From Planctomyces sp. (GTDB lineage Bacteria > Planctomycetota > Planctomycetia > Planctomycetales > Planctomycetaceae): 43,101 bases of DNA. The DNA is taken from assembly GCA_005778115.1 (NCBI GenBank), contig SXKJ01000105.1:1-43101 (forward strand), given 5' to 3'. The notes under the pieces are model-generated. The model did not search any database. It was not told the origin of the DNA and worked only from the letters and a program-made list of their open reading frames with translations. The position numbers and the translations under genes were made by a program. The stretch's first letter is position 1; each line of letters begins with the position of its first letter. This document shows, one piece after another, positions 1 to 9,800 of the stretch.

Positions 1-610
1 CCACGAGGAAGACTTCGGGAACATCACCTATCTGCGCGACACGGCGGCTCAGGGGGGCATCGTCACCGATTATCTCGATGTTTCTTCCATCGGCTTCGAC
101 TCAACTCTCCAGACATTCGTGGGGACCGACGGCCTCCCGATCGACTGCCTGTTCAAGCTCTATCCGTGGGAGTGGATGATTGCTGAAGAGTTCGCGTCGC
201 ACTTGCTGACAGCGAAGACGCAATGGATCGAGCCGCCTTGGAAGATGCTGCTGTCCAACAAGGCTCTGCTGGTCCTCTTATGGGAGCTGTTTCCCAACTG
301 CGAATACTTGCTGCCGGCCTCTTGGGAGCCGCTGACCGGAGACTTCGTTCGCAAGCCGATTCTGTCTCGCGAGGGGAGCAACATTCAGCTCGTCCGACGC
401 GGACAGGTGCTTCAAGAAACGGAAGGTCCGTACTCCGAAGAAGCGGTGGTCTATCAGGCGTTTCAACCGCTGGCGAACATGGGACGCGGACATGCCGTCC
501 TCGGAAGCTGGATCATCGGCGATGCCGCCTGCGGAATGGGAATTCGCGAAGACGAAAACCCAATCACTCACAATACCAGCCGCTTCGTTCCGCATCTCAT
601 CCGAGGCTGA
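1..610 (+). CDS. glutathionylspermidine synthase-like protein, 3' part
   Basis: The gene enters from the left edge, open in frame from base 2, and ends at TGA 608-610, leaving about 202 codons. The protein matches the C-terminal half of the glutathionylspermidine synthase preATP-grasp family (E. coli YgiC/YjfC type). Visible family hallmarks are FKLYPWEWM, WIEPPWKMLLSNKALL, KPILSREGSNI (the nucleotide-binding loop with Lys, Arg, Glu and Asn) and the terminal GIREDENPITHNTSRFVPH. The family joins an amine to a carboxylate using ATP; the bacterial YgiC/YjfC branch lacks the amidase half and its true substrate is unknown, so the name describes the fold only. The start lies outside the window. 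A palindromic element follows 16 bp after the stop. Confidence 0.85.
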   Translation, partial: HEEDFGNITYLRDTAAQGGIVTDYLDVSSIGFDSTLQTFVGTDGLPIDCLFKLYPWEWMIAEEFASHLLTAKTQWIEPPWKMLLSNKALLVLLWELFPNCEYLLPASWEPLTGDFVRKPILSREGSNIQLVRRGQVLQETEGPYSEEAVVYQAFQPLANMGRGHAVLGSWIIGDAACGMGIREDENPITHNTSRFVPHLIRG

Positions 611-626
611 GGATTCAAATGTGGCA

Positions 627-712
627 GGCGAGCGGCTGGGCGTCAGCCCACCGAGTTTGCCGGTCGAAACCGATTTCAAGCAACTCGGTGGGCTAACGCC
701 CAGCCGCTCGCC
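627..712. repeat. palindromic element, family 1 (copy a)
   Basis: The arms 627-657 and 682-712 (31 nt each) are complementary at 30 of 31 positions around a 24-nt loop. The ends read GGCGAGCGGC and GCCGCTCGCC. It starts 17 bp after the upstream stop codon and ends 17 bp before the next gene. There is no U-tract after the stem, so it is not a classical intrinsic terminator. Its outer ends match five other elements in the window (11518, 12034, 16382, 21283, 35204). Confidence 0.9.
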
Positions 713-729
713 AAAGTAACGGTGCCCCC

Positions 730-1521
730 ATGCCTAAAGTCGCGAGCATCCTGAAAGCAGCCGATCCGTGGCTCAAGTTTCTGGTCTTGGCCGGGACGGT
801 CATCTACCTCGTCGAGATCTCCACGGGAGCCAGCGCGACCGAGCATGCGCATCCATTCTTCTGGTGGGTGCAAAGTCTCATCGCCGTCTGTTTCACCGTC
901 GAATACGTCCTGCGTTGGATCGATGACGCTCAGGATCAACACGGCTGGCACTACCCGCACTCGGCGCTGGGGATCATCGACTTGATTTCGATCGCTCCCT
1001 TCTGGATCGGCTTCTTCCTGCCGACCGACTGGCTGCATCTGGTGCGCACGTTCCGAGTGTTTCGGCTGCTCAAGTTCTTTCGATACTCCCGCTCGCTGCA
1101 ACTCGTCGCGTTGGGCTTTTATCGAGCCGGTCCCGCTCTGCAACCGCTCGTCTTTTCGATGACGGTGATCGGCCTGTTCTGCTCCGTGGCCGTCTTTGAG
1201 ACCGAGCACCCCGCTCAACCCGACAAGTTCACGAACCTGTTCGATGCGGCCTACTTCACGATGGTCACGGTCGCCACGGTCGGTTACGGCGATCTCAGTC
1301 CAGTCACGCCGCTGGGACGGATCGTTGTGATGTTCACCTTCGTCTCCGGTCTCGCGCTCTTCGCCGGAATTCTCGGCGTGCTGGGTTCCAGCTTCTTCAA
1401 GGTCATGGAGGAGGAGATCGATCCCAACATCGACCCGCTCGCAGAATTTCAGAAAGAGCGAGAACGGCAACTCGTTCGCTGGCCCGATCCAAAAACCGAG
1501 GGGACTCGGCAACCGACTTGA
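730..1521 (+). CDS. voltage-gated potassium channel (Kv-like, six-TM)
   Basis: A 263-residue integral membrane protein with the layout of a six-helix voltage-gated K+ channel subunit. The S4 sensor is plain at residues 106-121, with a basic residue at every third position (R106, R109, R112, K115, R118, R121). The pore helix and selectivity filter TVGYGD lie at 183-188, followed by S6 (about 196-220) and an acidic cytoplasmic tail. It should form a tetramer in the cytoplasmic membrane and pass K+ on depolarisation. No cyclic-nucleotide or RCK domain is present. The ATG at 730 is preceded by a short purine-poor stretch; no better start is seen. It stands alone between a palindromic repeat and the Tim44-like gene. 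Confidence 0.93.
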   Translation: MPKVASILKAADPWLKFLVLAGTVIYLVEISTGASATEHAHPFFWWVQSLIAVCFTVEYVLRWIDDAQDQHGWHYPHSALGIIDLISIAPFWIGFFLPTDWLHLVRTFRVFRLLKFFRYSRSLQLVALGFYRAGPALQPLVFSMTVIGLFCSVAVFETEHPAQPDKFTNLFDAAYFTMVTVATVGYGDLSPVTPLGRIVVMFTFVSGLALFAGILGVLGSSFFKVMEEEIDPNIDPLAEFQKERERQLVRWPDPKTEGTRQPT

Positions 1522-1669
1522 CCACTCAATCAAGTTAGCGATCGGCTTGGCCGGTTTCGTTGGTTGCCCCACGAAATCGATGTCGGTCCAAAGCGCATTC
1601 CGGGCATTTACTGCGTGGTACGCGCAATGTGGCTCATTCAAATGAAGTTGTCGTCAACGGGAGCAACTC

Positions 1670-2353
1670 ATGCGTCAGTCTTGGCTCAAGCGTTCTGTCT
1701 GGTTCTGCATTTTCGCATCGTCGTTCGCGTTCTTTCCTGCGGAAGCCTGGGCCAGGGCGGGAGGTGGTGGCAGCGGCAAGGGAGGGATCATCAACCTCAT
1801 TCTGTTTCCGTTGTGCATCGCGTACTCGTTGTGGGTCAGCTACCTGGTCTTCAAAAAGAATCGCGACAGCCAAAAGACGCTGGAACGAGCAAAGGTGGAT
1901 GCCTTCTGGAATCCGGATTCGATCAAGGACCGCATCAAGTTTGTTTATTTCAAAGTTCAGGAAGCGTGGATGGCCCGCGACCAGCGCATCGCCAAGGACT
2001 GCCTGAGTCAGCGGCTGTACGACGATCACAAACGGCAAACGGACGCGATGCTGATGAATCACACCAAGAACATTCTGGAGGACATTCACTTGGCCCAAGC
2101 CAGAATCGTGGAGGTCTTGGACTTCGACGACAATTCCAAGGACCAGTTCTGGGTCCACATCCAAGGTTCCATGATCGACTACACGATCAATGACAAGACC
2201 GGTGACGTGGTTCAAGGAAAGAAGAATAAGTCCGAGTCGTTCAAAGAACTTTGGAAGTTCGTGCGAGCGGACCACGGCTGGGTGCTCGACGAGATTGACT
2301 CGTCCGTGCATGCGAATGATCTGCTGGGAATGAACTCCGTGACCGAGTCGTGA
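1670..2353 (+). CDS. Tim44-like domain membrane protein
   Basis: A 227-residue protein with an N-terminal signal or membrane segment (residues 8-28), a glycine-rich patch, a second hydrophobic stretch (about 39-61), then a soluble Tim44-like domain (about 80-220). The domain is recognised from the pattern DAFWNPDSIKDRIKFVYFKVQEAW, given here as residues about 77-100, and from the later segment with a Trp-rich beta sheet (FWVHIQGSMIDY, WKFVRADHGWVLDEI). In mitochondria Tim44 anchors the import motor; bacterial relatives are membrane proteins of unknown partner, so no transport role is claimed. The stop TGA 2351-2353 abuts the stop of the convergent sigma-factor gene with no base between them. 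Confidence 0.8.
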   Translation: MRQSWLKRSVWFCIFASSFAFFPAEAWARAGGGGSGKGGIINLILFPLCIAYSLWVSYLVFKKNRDSQKTLERAKVDAFWNPDSIKDRIKFVYFKVQEAWMARDQRIAKDCLSQRLYDDHKRQTDAMLMNHTKNILEDIHLAQARIVEVLDFDDNSKDQFWVHIQGSMIDYTINDKTGDVVQGKKNKSESFKELWKFVRADHGWVLDEIDSSVHANDLLGMNSVTES

Positions 2354-2989
2354 TCACGTTGACCTCACCCGGTCGTCGGCCGCCAGCTCGTGAACCAGAA
2401 TCTTGCGGATCAGGTTCAGCTTGCGTTCGACGGTGCGTGTCGTGCGGCCGGACTTCACGGCGATCTCGTCGTTGGTAAATCCTTCGAGCTTCCATTCCGC
2501 CAAGCGTGTCAGTTCGTCGCTGTCCAACGCCTTCATCCAGCGGTTGTATTGCTCAGCCACTTCGGCCGCGAATTCGGGAGTCGGTTCGCGGCTGATGAGT
2601 TCGTCCACGGCGGAACGGTCAGCGTCGGAATCGGCGGGTGGTTCAATCGCGCGGAAGCTTCCTCCGCGCTTGATCCGATTCTGGTCCCGTTGCAGATGCA
2701 GCAACTTGTGAATCGTGATGCTGACCAGCAGCCGCCACAGTCCTTGCCGGTCGGTCAGTTCCGGAAAGCGTTGATTTGCGACGCCGCGACAGAAACTGGC
2801 GAAGGCACTCAACGCGACATCTTCGGCGTCGGCAACTCGGCGATCTTTCGTTCGCATTCGCTCTTGGGCGAGTCGCACCAAGCGTTCAAAAAACACGTCC
2901 CAAAGCTGTTGGGCCGCGAGGTCGTGCCCCGCTTCGAGCTTTCTCAGCCAAGCCGTGACTTCGGTGACCGCAGCTTCGCCAGAAAGCAT
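2354..2989 (-). CDS. ECF-type RNA polymerase sigma factor (planctomycete PF07638-like)
   Basis: A 211-residue sigma-70 family protein. Region 2 spans about residues 10-95 (QLWDVFFERLVRLAQERM, then DAEDVALSAFASFCRG), and region 4 about 145-200, with the helix-turn-helix EGFTNDEIAVKSGRTTRTVERKL at its core. ECF factors direct RNA polymerase to specific promoters, usually in response to envelope or stress signals. The ATG at 2989 was chosen because GAGGAAC lies just upstream at good spacing; a longer version from a TTG at 3076 is open but has no ribosome site. No anti-sigma factor lies next to it; the divergent neighbour is a secreted protein. Its target promoters cannot be told from the sequence. 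Confidence 0.87.
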   Translation of the reverse strand: MLSGEAAVTEVTAWLRKLEAGHDLAAQQLWDVFFERLVRLAQERMRTKDRRVADAEDVALSAFASFCRGVANQRFPELTDRQGLWRLLVSITIHKLLHLQRDQNRIKRGGSFRAIEPPADSDADRSAVDELISREPTPEFAAEVAEQYNRWMKALDSDELTRLAEWKLEGFTNDEIAVKSGRTTRTVERKLNLIRKILVHELAADDRVRST

Positions 2990-3182
2990 CACGGGTTCCT
3001 CAAAGTGTTTTGATCGGAGGGCATTTGGCAACGGTTCGATTATGGTGCCTTGTGAATCCCGATGCGACGTCCGCAACCATGCGGATCAGCAAATCTTTCT
3101 CGCGCGTGTCGGGATTCGAGCCTGTCTGGGCATTTCATGCTTGGGTCGAAACGCAAGCCGTCTTCAAGGAGCACTCCCAGTC

Positions 3183-4325
3183 ATGAAACTCAGAACTCTC
3201 GCGCTGATCTTGGTCTTGAGCATCGTCCACGCTGTTGCCCATTCCAGCCGTAGCGCGGAACCCAAATTGTTCAAACCGATCAGCTTGGCCCCCATTGCCA
3301 ATCGGACGAAAATCGACCATTTGGTGAGACCACCATCGGGACGCGTCACGCTGGGCGAAATCCCGTTTGATTTCCCCACTCCGCACAAAGGTTTTCAAAC
3401 CGAAGCGCTCAATGGCACCGATCCGACGAGCGCCGGCTTCCACGTCAACGTTCAACGTCCGTTAGCTGTTTATGTTCTCTTATCTGGTGGCCATGTGCCG
3501 CCCGAGCACAAAGGAAAGGAAGTGGGCGCGATCACGCTCGGATTTGCCGACGGATCGGAGGTCATCGTTCCGATCAAGTCTGGAGTGACGATCCGAGAAA
3601 CTTGGTCTGGCAACGAAGACATCATCGAGCCCGGTTCCGACGAGAACGCAAAGCTCGTCAACGTTCTTGCCGAGGCACAGTTCCGAGGGAAAGCGTCCAC
3701 GGCATTCCTCGATATGCTGGTCATCGACCTGGGGCGCAAGAAGGTGGCCACCGCTCTTTCGGAAATCACGATCCGCGACACGTCACGAAAGACAATTAAG
3801 ACGATTGGTCCGGGTGCCGGTGTCCCCAGTTTGGTTGTGAATGGCATCACGGTCGAACATGAAGCGATCCCTGAAAATCCTCAAATGGCGGTCGTCTACA
3901 AATCACTGAAACTGACTCAACCCCGAATCGTCGGGGGCCCCTATTCTCCCGGCGACGTCGTGATCATTGCCTATGAATTGAAGAATACGTCGGACGCAGA
4001 GCTTCAGATTCCCGTTGATGAGTCGTACCCTCAGCCGCTCAATCTGGTTGGCACACGACAGCATTGGATTGAACGTCAGGGCAACGACCAGACGATCGCT
4101 GGCCTCTCACCGCTGATTCGGCACGAAGGCTCAAAATATGCCGCGGGCGGTACCATCATTCCGACCAAAACCGCAATCGCCGCTGGCGAGAGCTTGTCGT
4201 TTCAACAACGTCTCGCCACCAAAGCTTATCCCGCGGGGAAGTACACGTTTTACGTCGAATACAAGAAGATCCGCGAAGGCACCCTCCAAACTGAAAAGAT
4301 CGACTTTGAATTGACGGACAAATAA
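3183..4325 (+). CDS. secreted protein with beta-sandwich domains, function unknown
   Basis: A 380-residue exported protein. The ATG at 3183 starts a clear Sec signal (MKLRTLALILVLSIVHAVAHS) behind AAGGAG; an upstream in-frame extension to 2955 overlaps the divergent sigma gene and is not credible. Residues about 45-200 look like a carbohydrate-binding-like jelly roll (LGEIPFDFPTP, AVYVLLSGGHVPPEHKG, AITLGFADGSE). Residues about 240-380 resemble an Ig-like BsuPI-type domain (YSPGDVVIIAYELKNTS, AAGESLSFQQRL, YPAGKYTFYVEY). Both domain calls are by pattern and are inference. It diverges from the ECF sigma gene and precedes a DUF5684 protein; a shared promoter region of 193 bp separates it from the sigma gene. 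Confidence 0.75.
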   Translation: MKLRTLALILVLSIVHAVAHSSRSAEPKLFKPISLAPIANRTKIDHLVRPPSGRVTLGEIPFDFPTPHKGFQTEALNGTDPTSAGFHVNVQRPLAVYVLLSGGHVPPEHKGKEVGAITLGFADGSEVIVPIKSGVTIRETWSGNEDIIEPGSDENAKLVNVLAEAQFRGKASTAFLDMLVIDLGRKKVATALSEITIRDTSRKTIKTIGPGAGVPSLVVNGITVEHEAIPENPQMAVVYKSLKLTQPRIVGGPYSPGDVVIIAYELKNTSDAELQIPVDESYPQPLNLVGTRQHWIERQGNDQTIAGLSPLIRHEGSKYAAGGTIIPTKTAIAAGESLSFQQRLATKAYPAGKYTFYVEYKKIREGTLQTEKIDFELTDK

Positions 4326-4372
4326 CGCGACCGTCCGAACCACCAAAGCTTCTTCAAGGAACCCGATCCGGC

Positions 4373-5110
4373 ATGAATGAATTTCACAACGCGCTGGCAT
4401 TCGCGCAGGCTGGTCACGGAACCGCCAACTCCGACGTGGCTTTGTTGTATCTGTTGGCCATCCTCTTGAGTCTTGCTGGTGTGGCACAGACCTTTGCCAA
4501 GGCGGGCATGCCACGGTGGGGAGCCTTCGTTCCCGTCTACAATCTGGTCCTGATGCTCCAGGTTGCTCAGAGGCCGGCGTGGTGGCTCATTCTGTTTCTG
4601 ATCCCCGGCGTGAATGTGATTGCCGCCATCGTTGTGTCCGTGGACATCGCCAAAGTCTTCGGCAAAGGAACCGGCTTTGGGTGCGGATTGGCATTCATCG
4701 GATTCGTCTTTTACCCAATCCTTGGGTTTGGAGATGCGGTCTACTTGCCGACGGCGATCCACGATCCCTCTGACCCATCCAGTCCTCCTCCATTCTTTCC
4801 GAAGATCAGTGCGGCCACCAAGCAGCGGTTCAAGGAGTTGGGAGTCGCTCTCGTCAACAACTCTCAGGGTCGTGGAATCACGGTGGGAATCGGGCGAGGC
4901 AGCGCCATTTCTGGCGACCAATTACCGGAACTGGTTCCGCTGGGGCTCAATGAGCTTTACCTCAGTCGCACAAGAATTGGGGATGAGTCGATTGCGTCCT
5001 TGGAATCCATGAGTCAACTCCGAGTCTTGGATCTTTCCAATACGAAGATCAGCCGAGACGGCATCAAACGCCTCAAAGAATCGCTGCCTCACGCCGAGAT
5101 CATTGGATAA
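4373..5110 (+). CDS. DUF5684-type membrane protein fused to leucine-rich repeats
   Basis: A 245-residue two-part protein. Residues about 20-125 carry four hydrophobic segments and the DUF5684 signature (AGMPRWGAFVPVYNLVLML, then WWLILFLIPGVNVIAAIVVSVDIAKVFGKG), a membrane domain often found beside or fused to signal peptidase I. Residues about 145-245 form a short cytoplasmic or periplasmic leucine-rich-repeat tail (LGLNELYLSRTRIGDES, LRVLDLSNTKISRDGIKRL) of the RNI type common in Planctomycetota. The start ATG 4373 follows AAGGA. The combination is unusual: DUF5684 domains are normally stand-alone. Function unknown; the LRR part suggests protein binding. Confidence 0.75.
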   Translation: MNEFHNALAFAQAGHGTANSDVALLYLLAILLSLAGVAQTFAKAGMPRWGAFVPVYNLVLMLQVAQRPAWWLILFLIPGVNVIAAIVVSVDIAKVFGKGTGFGCGLAFIGFVFYPILGFGDAVYLPTAIHDPSDPSSPPPFFPKISAATKQRFKELGVALVNNSQGRGITVGIGRGSAISGDQLPELVPLGLNELYLSRTRIGDESIASLESMSQLRVLDLSNTKISRDGIKRLKESLPHAEIIG

Positions 5111-5187
5111 CTGCTGCGATCATTGATCGAGCATGCCCCTTGGAATTGTGACTCCTCGAACCGACGAGGACGTGGTGGGAGCCCGCG

Positions 5188-6708
5188 ATGAGTGATGAAG
5201 CTTCCGAGTCATTGGCCGCCGCTCGCCGCGTCGATGCTCGCTGTGATGAGTTCGAGCAGGCGTTGGCCGCCGGGCTGTCACCGGCGATCGAGTCGTTTCT
5301 CTTCGGTTTGTCTCCGCAGGTCCATCAGGCACTGCTCTTGGAACTGCTGGGGCTGGAGGTTGATTTTCGGATCGCTCGCAGTGAACGGCCGACGGTTGGC
5401 GACTACGCGGTGCGCTTTCCAGAACTGTCGGCCGAACAAATTGCGGCGGTTCTTGACGGCTCGCGGCTCCGGGAAGACGCTTTGATCGGTCGCAAACTTC
5501 ACGTCTATCAGTGCGTCTCGCTGGTTGGCGAAGGAGCGATGGGTCGCGTCTATTTGGCTCTGCACGACGATCTCCGAAGGCACTGCGCGTTGAAGATCCT
5601 GTCGCCTCGGCGTGGTGAGTGTGACTCGGAATTGATCGCTCAGTTTCTGAACGAGGGGCAAGCGGCGGCGGCGTTAGTGCATCCCAACATTGTCGCGCTG
5701 CACGCGGTCGGTCAGTTGGGAGGGACGCACTTTCTGGAAATGGAATACGTGCCGGGTCGCTCGCTGCAGCAGTTGATCCGCGGCGAAGGACCGCTGCCGG
5801 CGGACCGAGCACTGCGATTGGCGGCGATGGTGGCCGACGGACTCGCGGCCGCTCATCGAGCTGGGATCGTGCATCGCGATGTGAAGCCGGACAACGTGCT
5901 GGTCACTCGCGCGGGGATCGCGAAGCTCGGCGATTTTGGACTCGCCAAACGGAGGCTCCCCTCCGAAGCAGTTTCGATGGATCAGACGATTTGTGGGACT
6001 CCCAATTACATGGCTCCGGAACTTTTCCAGGGGCATCCAGCCTCCACGGCCAGCGACGTGTATGCGCTGGGGCTATGCCTCTTTCAGATGTTGATCGGTC
6101 GCTTGCCGTGGCGCGAGGTCTCGTTCGCCCATCTGACTCTCAATGGCCGGACGGAGGCGGTCCCTAACATCCGCGATCTACGGCCAGAGCTGTCGGTCGC
6201 ACTGGCCGAGTGCGTCGCTCTAATGACTTCGGCCGATCCGAATCAACGCCCGGCGGACGCGACCGCCGCCTCGCGCGTGCTGCACGCGGTCTTGGGGCTT
6301 GAGCGAGACATCGAGTCGTTGCTGCTGGAAGCGTTCGGCAATGACACGACCGTCACCTGGGTCCGCAACGGCGAGAACTACTGCGTCACGCGGCTGCTGC
6401 CGGGCGATCGAAAGCAACGGGTATTCCTCGAACCAACCTCGCACGCCGTCGAAGAGCGTGTGTTGATGTTGTATTCGGTCTGTTGCCCGGCGACTCCAAG
6501 TTTCTACGAGCAAGCCCTGATGCAGAACGCGATTGTCCTGCACGGCAGCCTCGCCATTCGCGAGATCGGTGGGCAAAAAATGTTTGTGGTGATCAACGCT
6601 TATCCCCGATCGACGGTCGCCCCCGAAGAGATTCGCCGCAGCGTTCTCGAAATCGTCGCACAAGCGGACCAGGTCGAACACCGACTCACGGGGCACGACC
6701 ACAATTAA
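5188..6708 (+). CDS. Ser/Thr protein kinase with C-terminal unknown domain
   Basis: A 506-residue kinase with all catalytic motifs intact: glycine loop GEGAMGRV (114-121), the ATP lysine K136 in ALKIL, catalytic loop HRDVKPDN (229-236), DFG 249-251 and APE 276-278. An N-terminal region of about 100 residues (DEFEQALAAGLSPAIESFL) is the DUF-like leader seen on many planctomycete kinases. After the kinase domain, residues about 380-500 form a separate alpha/beta domain (TVTWVRNGENYCVTRLL, NAIVLHGSLAIREIGGQKMFVVINAYPR) that resembles YbjN or type III chaperone folds. No membrane segment is present, so it is probably cytoplasmic. It is followed after 133 bp by the PVC dehydrogenase. Substrates are unknown. 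Confidence 0.92.
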   Translation: MSDEASESLAAARRVDARCDEFEQALAAGLSPAIESFLFGLSPQVHQALLLELLGLEVDFRIARSERPTVGDYAVRFPELSAEQIAAVLDGSRLREDALIGRKLHVYQCVSLVGEGAMGRVYLALHDDLRRHCALKILSPRRGECDSELIAQFLNEGQAAAALVHPNIVALHAVGQLGGTHFLEMEYVPGRSLQQLIRGEGPLPADRALRLAAMVADGLAAAHRAGIVHRDVKPDNVLVTRAGIAKLGDFGLAKRRLPSEAVSMDQTICGTPNYMAPELFQGHPASTASDVYALGLCLFQMLIGRLPWREVSFAHLTLNGRTEAVPNIRDLRPELSVALAECVALMTSADPNQRPADATAASRVLHAVLGLERDIESLLLEAFGNDTTVTWVRNGENYCVTRLLPGDRKQRVFLEPTSHAVEERVLMLYSVCCPATPSFYEQALMQNAIVLHGSLAIREIGGQKMFVVINAYPRSTVAPEEIRRSVLEIVAQADQVEHRLTGHDHN

Positions 6709-6841
6709 GGATCGTGGTCGCTGTGGATTTCCACACGACAAGCCAACCGCGGCGGCTCCCTTTCCTCAGGGAGAATCAGACGATTCAATCCGCCGCTTTC
6801 GTGTTGGGTCTCGTGAAATCACTTGCCACAGGAGTTAGAGG

Positions 6842-9800
6842 ATGAGCGTCATTAGAGGCGTGGCGTGTGCCGCCGTGGTTGTGTTGGGAGTTTACGCGAT
6901 CGGGCAAAGCGACGAGATCCCCGCTCCGAAGAACACACAGGAAATCACGACGCCGTTGCTGACTCCTCAAGAAGCGCTCGCGCAGATGAAGGTGCCGGAG
7001 GGGTTTCGTGTCGAACTGTTCGCGCATGAGCCGGACGTGCAGCAGCCGATCTCGATCACGACCGATGAGCGCGGGCGATTGTGGGTCGCGGAGAATTACA
7101 CCTATGCCGAGAGCAAACTGAACTTCGATCCGGACCAGCGCGATCGGATCGTTGTCTTGGAAGATTCGGACGGCGACGGGAAGAGCGACAAGCGAAAAGT
7201 GTTCGCGAGCGGCATCAACAAACTGACGAGCGTTGAAGTCGGCTTCGGCGGCGTGTGGGCGTTGGCCGCTCCGCATCTGTTGTTCTTTCCCGACAAGGAT
7301 CGGGATGACAAGCCGGATGGACCCCCGGTTGTGGTGCTCGACGGTTGGGACGAGAACGCTGTCCGGCACAACATCGTCAACGGACTGAAGTGGGGACCGG
7401 ATGGCTGGCTGTATGGCCGGCACGGCATCCTCGCGACGTCGGTCGTCGGTGCTCCCGGCGCGAGCGAATCGCAACGGACGAAGATCAACTGCGGCGTGTG
7501 GCGATATCACCCGACTCGTATGGTGTTCGAGGCGGTCGCTCACGGCACGACCAACCCGTGGGGCTTCGACTTCGATCAGCACGGCGAGATGTTCTTGATC
7601 AACACGGTCATCGGCCATCTGTGGCACGTCGTGCCGAACTCGCATTGGCGACGGATGTATGGCACGCACTTCAATCCGTACCTGTTCGGTGTCATGGAAC
7701 AGACGGCGGACCATTTCCACTGGAACACGAAAGAAGCCTGGAGCGACATCCGCAAGCTCGGCGTGACAGACACAACCTCGGCGGCTGGCGGTGGCCACGC
7801 ACACTCCGGCTTGATGATCTATCAAGGGGACAACTGGCCGAAGCAGTATCAGGGCAAAGCCTTCACGGTGAATCTGCACGGTCGCCGGCTGAATTGCGAT
7901 CGGTTGGAGCGTCACGAAGCGGGCTTCACCGCCAAGCATGAGCCCGACCTCCTGAGCACGGGCGATCCGTGGTTCCGCGCGATCGACCTGATCAGCGGCC
8001 CGGACGGCGGCGTCTATCTCGCCGATTGGTCCGACATCGGCGAATGCCACGAGAACGACGGCGTGCATCGGACCTCAGGACGCATCTTCAAGATCACATA
8101 CGGCACTCCAAAGCCGCCCGCAAATCTCGACCTGTCGCGGAAAACGGATATCGAGCTGATTCGCATGCAGTCCCATGCAAATGACTGGTGGACGCGACAG
8201 TCTCGCCGAGTGTTGCAGGAGCGAACCGCGGACAAGCGTCTGAACGAGAAGGTTCTGGTGACGCTGCAGGTGGATTTTGGAAGGGAGATCGATCAGACGA
8301 CGACTCTCCGCACGTTTTGGACGCTCAACGCCTGCGGAATGGCCAGTGAGCATTTCCTGCAAACTCATTTGAGTCACAAGTATGACCGAGTACGTGCGTG
8401 GAGCGTGCGACTGTTGTGTGATCTAGGGGATCTCTCGGAATCGAGCGTCTCCCAATTGGAATTCATGGCAAGCCGTGAGTCTTCGGGGCTGGTGCAGCTC
8501 TATCTGGCGTCGGCCTTGCCGCGCATCCCGGTGGCTCAGCGCTGGAAGTTGGCGGAGTCGCTTGCCAGCCGCGATGAGTTCGAGCACGACAACATGCTGC
8601 CCCTGTTGATCTGGTACGGCATCGAGCCATCCGTGGGGCGCGATCCTGTTCGGGCAGTGAAGCTGATTGAGTCCTGCAAGATGGATCGCGTGCGGCAATT
8701 CACCGCGCGACGCATCACTCTGGAATTGGAACGTCAACCGGCCGGACTCGAATCGCTGTTGGAGTTGGCGGCGGCCAGTCAAAACGAAGAGATTCGTCAC
8801 GACATCCTGCTCGGCATGTCACAGGCAATGAGCGGTTGGACGAAGGTCGCGCCGCCGAAGGGATGGGCAGCTGTCTCAGAATTGGCGGCGAAGAGCGAAT
8901 CGGTCGAACTCAAAACGCTGGCCCGCGAGCTGTCGGTCGTGTTTGGCGACGGCCGAGCGATGGATGAACTCAAGGCTTTGATTACGAACGGCGGAGCGGA
9001 CGTGTCCGCTCGGCAACAGGCGCTGCGGACGCTCGTGACGGCGAAGCCGGAGGGGCTGGTGGCATTGCTGCACAAGCTGCTCGACGATCGCGAGTTGATC
9101 GTCGAGGCGATTCGCGGACTGGCGACGGTCGATCATGCCGAGACGCCCAAGCGAGTGCTCGACCGTTTTGCCCGGCTCACGCCGGAAGGAAAGATGATCG
9201 CGATCAGCACACTCGTTTCCCGACCCAGTTACTCGAAGGAGCTGTTGAACGCGGTGGCCGCCGAACAGATCTCGCGCCGAGAAGTGTCCGCGTTTCATGC
9301 TCGGCAGATTTTGAGCTTCAGCGACGATGAGCTCACGAAGCAACTCGCGAAAGTTTGGGGAGAAGTCCGAACCAGCAGCGCCGAGAAGCAGCAGCTTGCC
9401 GCGAAGTGGAAAGCGTCTCTCACGCCCGAACGCCTGAAGACCGCGAAGCTCAGCGAGGGCCGCGCGTTGTTCAACAAGAGCTGCGGGAACTGCCACGTGC
9501 TGTTCGGCAGCGGCAAGTCCGCTGGCCCGGACCTGACCGGCGGGAACCGGCGAAATCTCGACTATCTGCTTGAGAATATTCTCGACCCTAGTGCCACCGT
9601 TGCTGCCGACTTCCGGATGTCGGTCTTCGGAATGAAGGACGGCCGAGTCATCAACGGCGTGGTCGTGGAGAAGTCTGAGAAGACGTTGACCGTCCAAACC
9701 CAAACGGATCGCGTCACGATTCAACGCGCGGAGATCGAAGAGCAAAAAGTCTCAACGCTGTCGCTGATGCCCGATGGCCTGTTCCAAAACCTGACCGAAG

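Noticed and set aside
676..1641. 321-codon open frame antisense to the K+ channel gene
   Set aside because: Shadow of a GC-rich gene: composition rich in Arg, Gln and Asp without domains; the sense strand has intact channel motifs.
2955..3182. 76-codon N-terminal extension of the secreted protein at 3183
   Set aside because: Overlaps the divergent sigma gene and would bury the signal peptide.
6690..6722. CGACCAC...GTGGTCG hairpin after the kinase gene as a terminator
   Set aside because: Only a 7-bp stem with a 10-nt loop and no T-run; too weak to claim.
6785..8068. 427-codon frame antisense to the PVC dehydrogenase
   Set aside because: No recognisable protein pattern; sense frame is conserved throughout.
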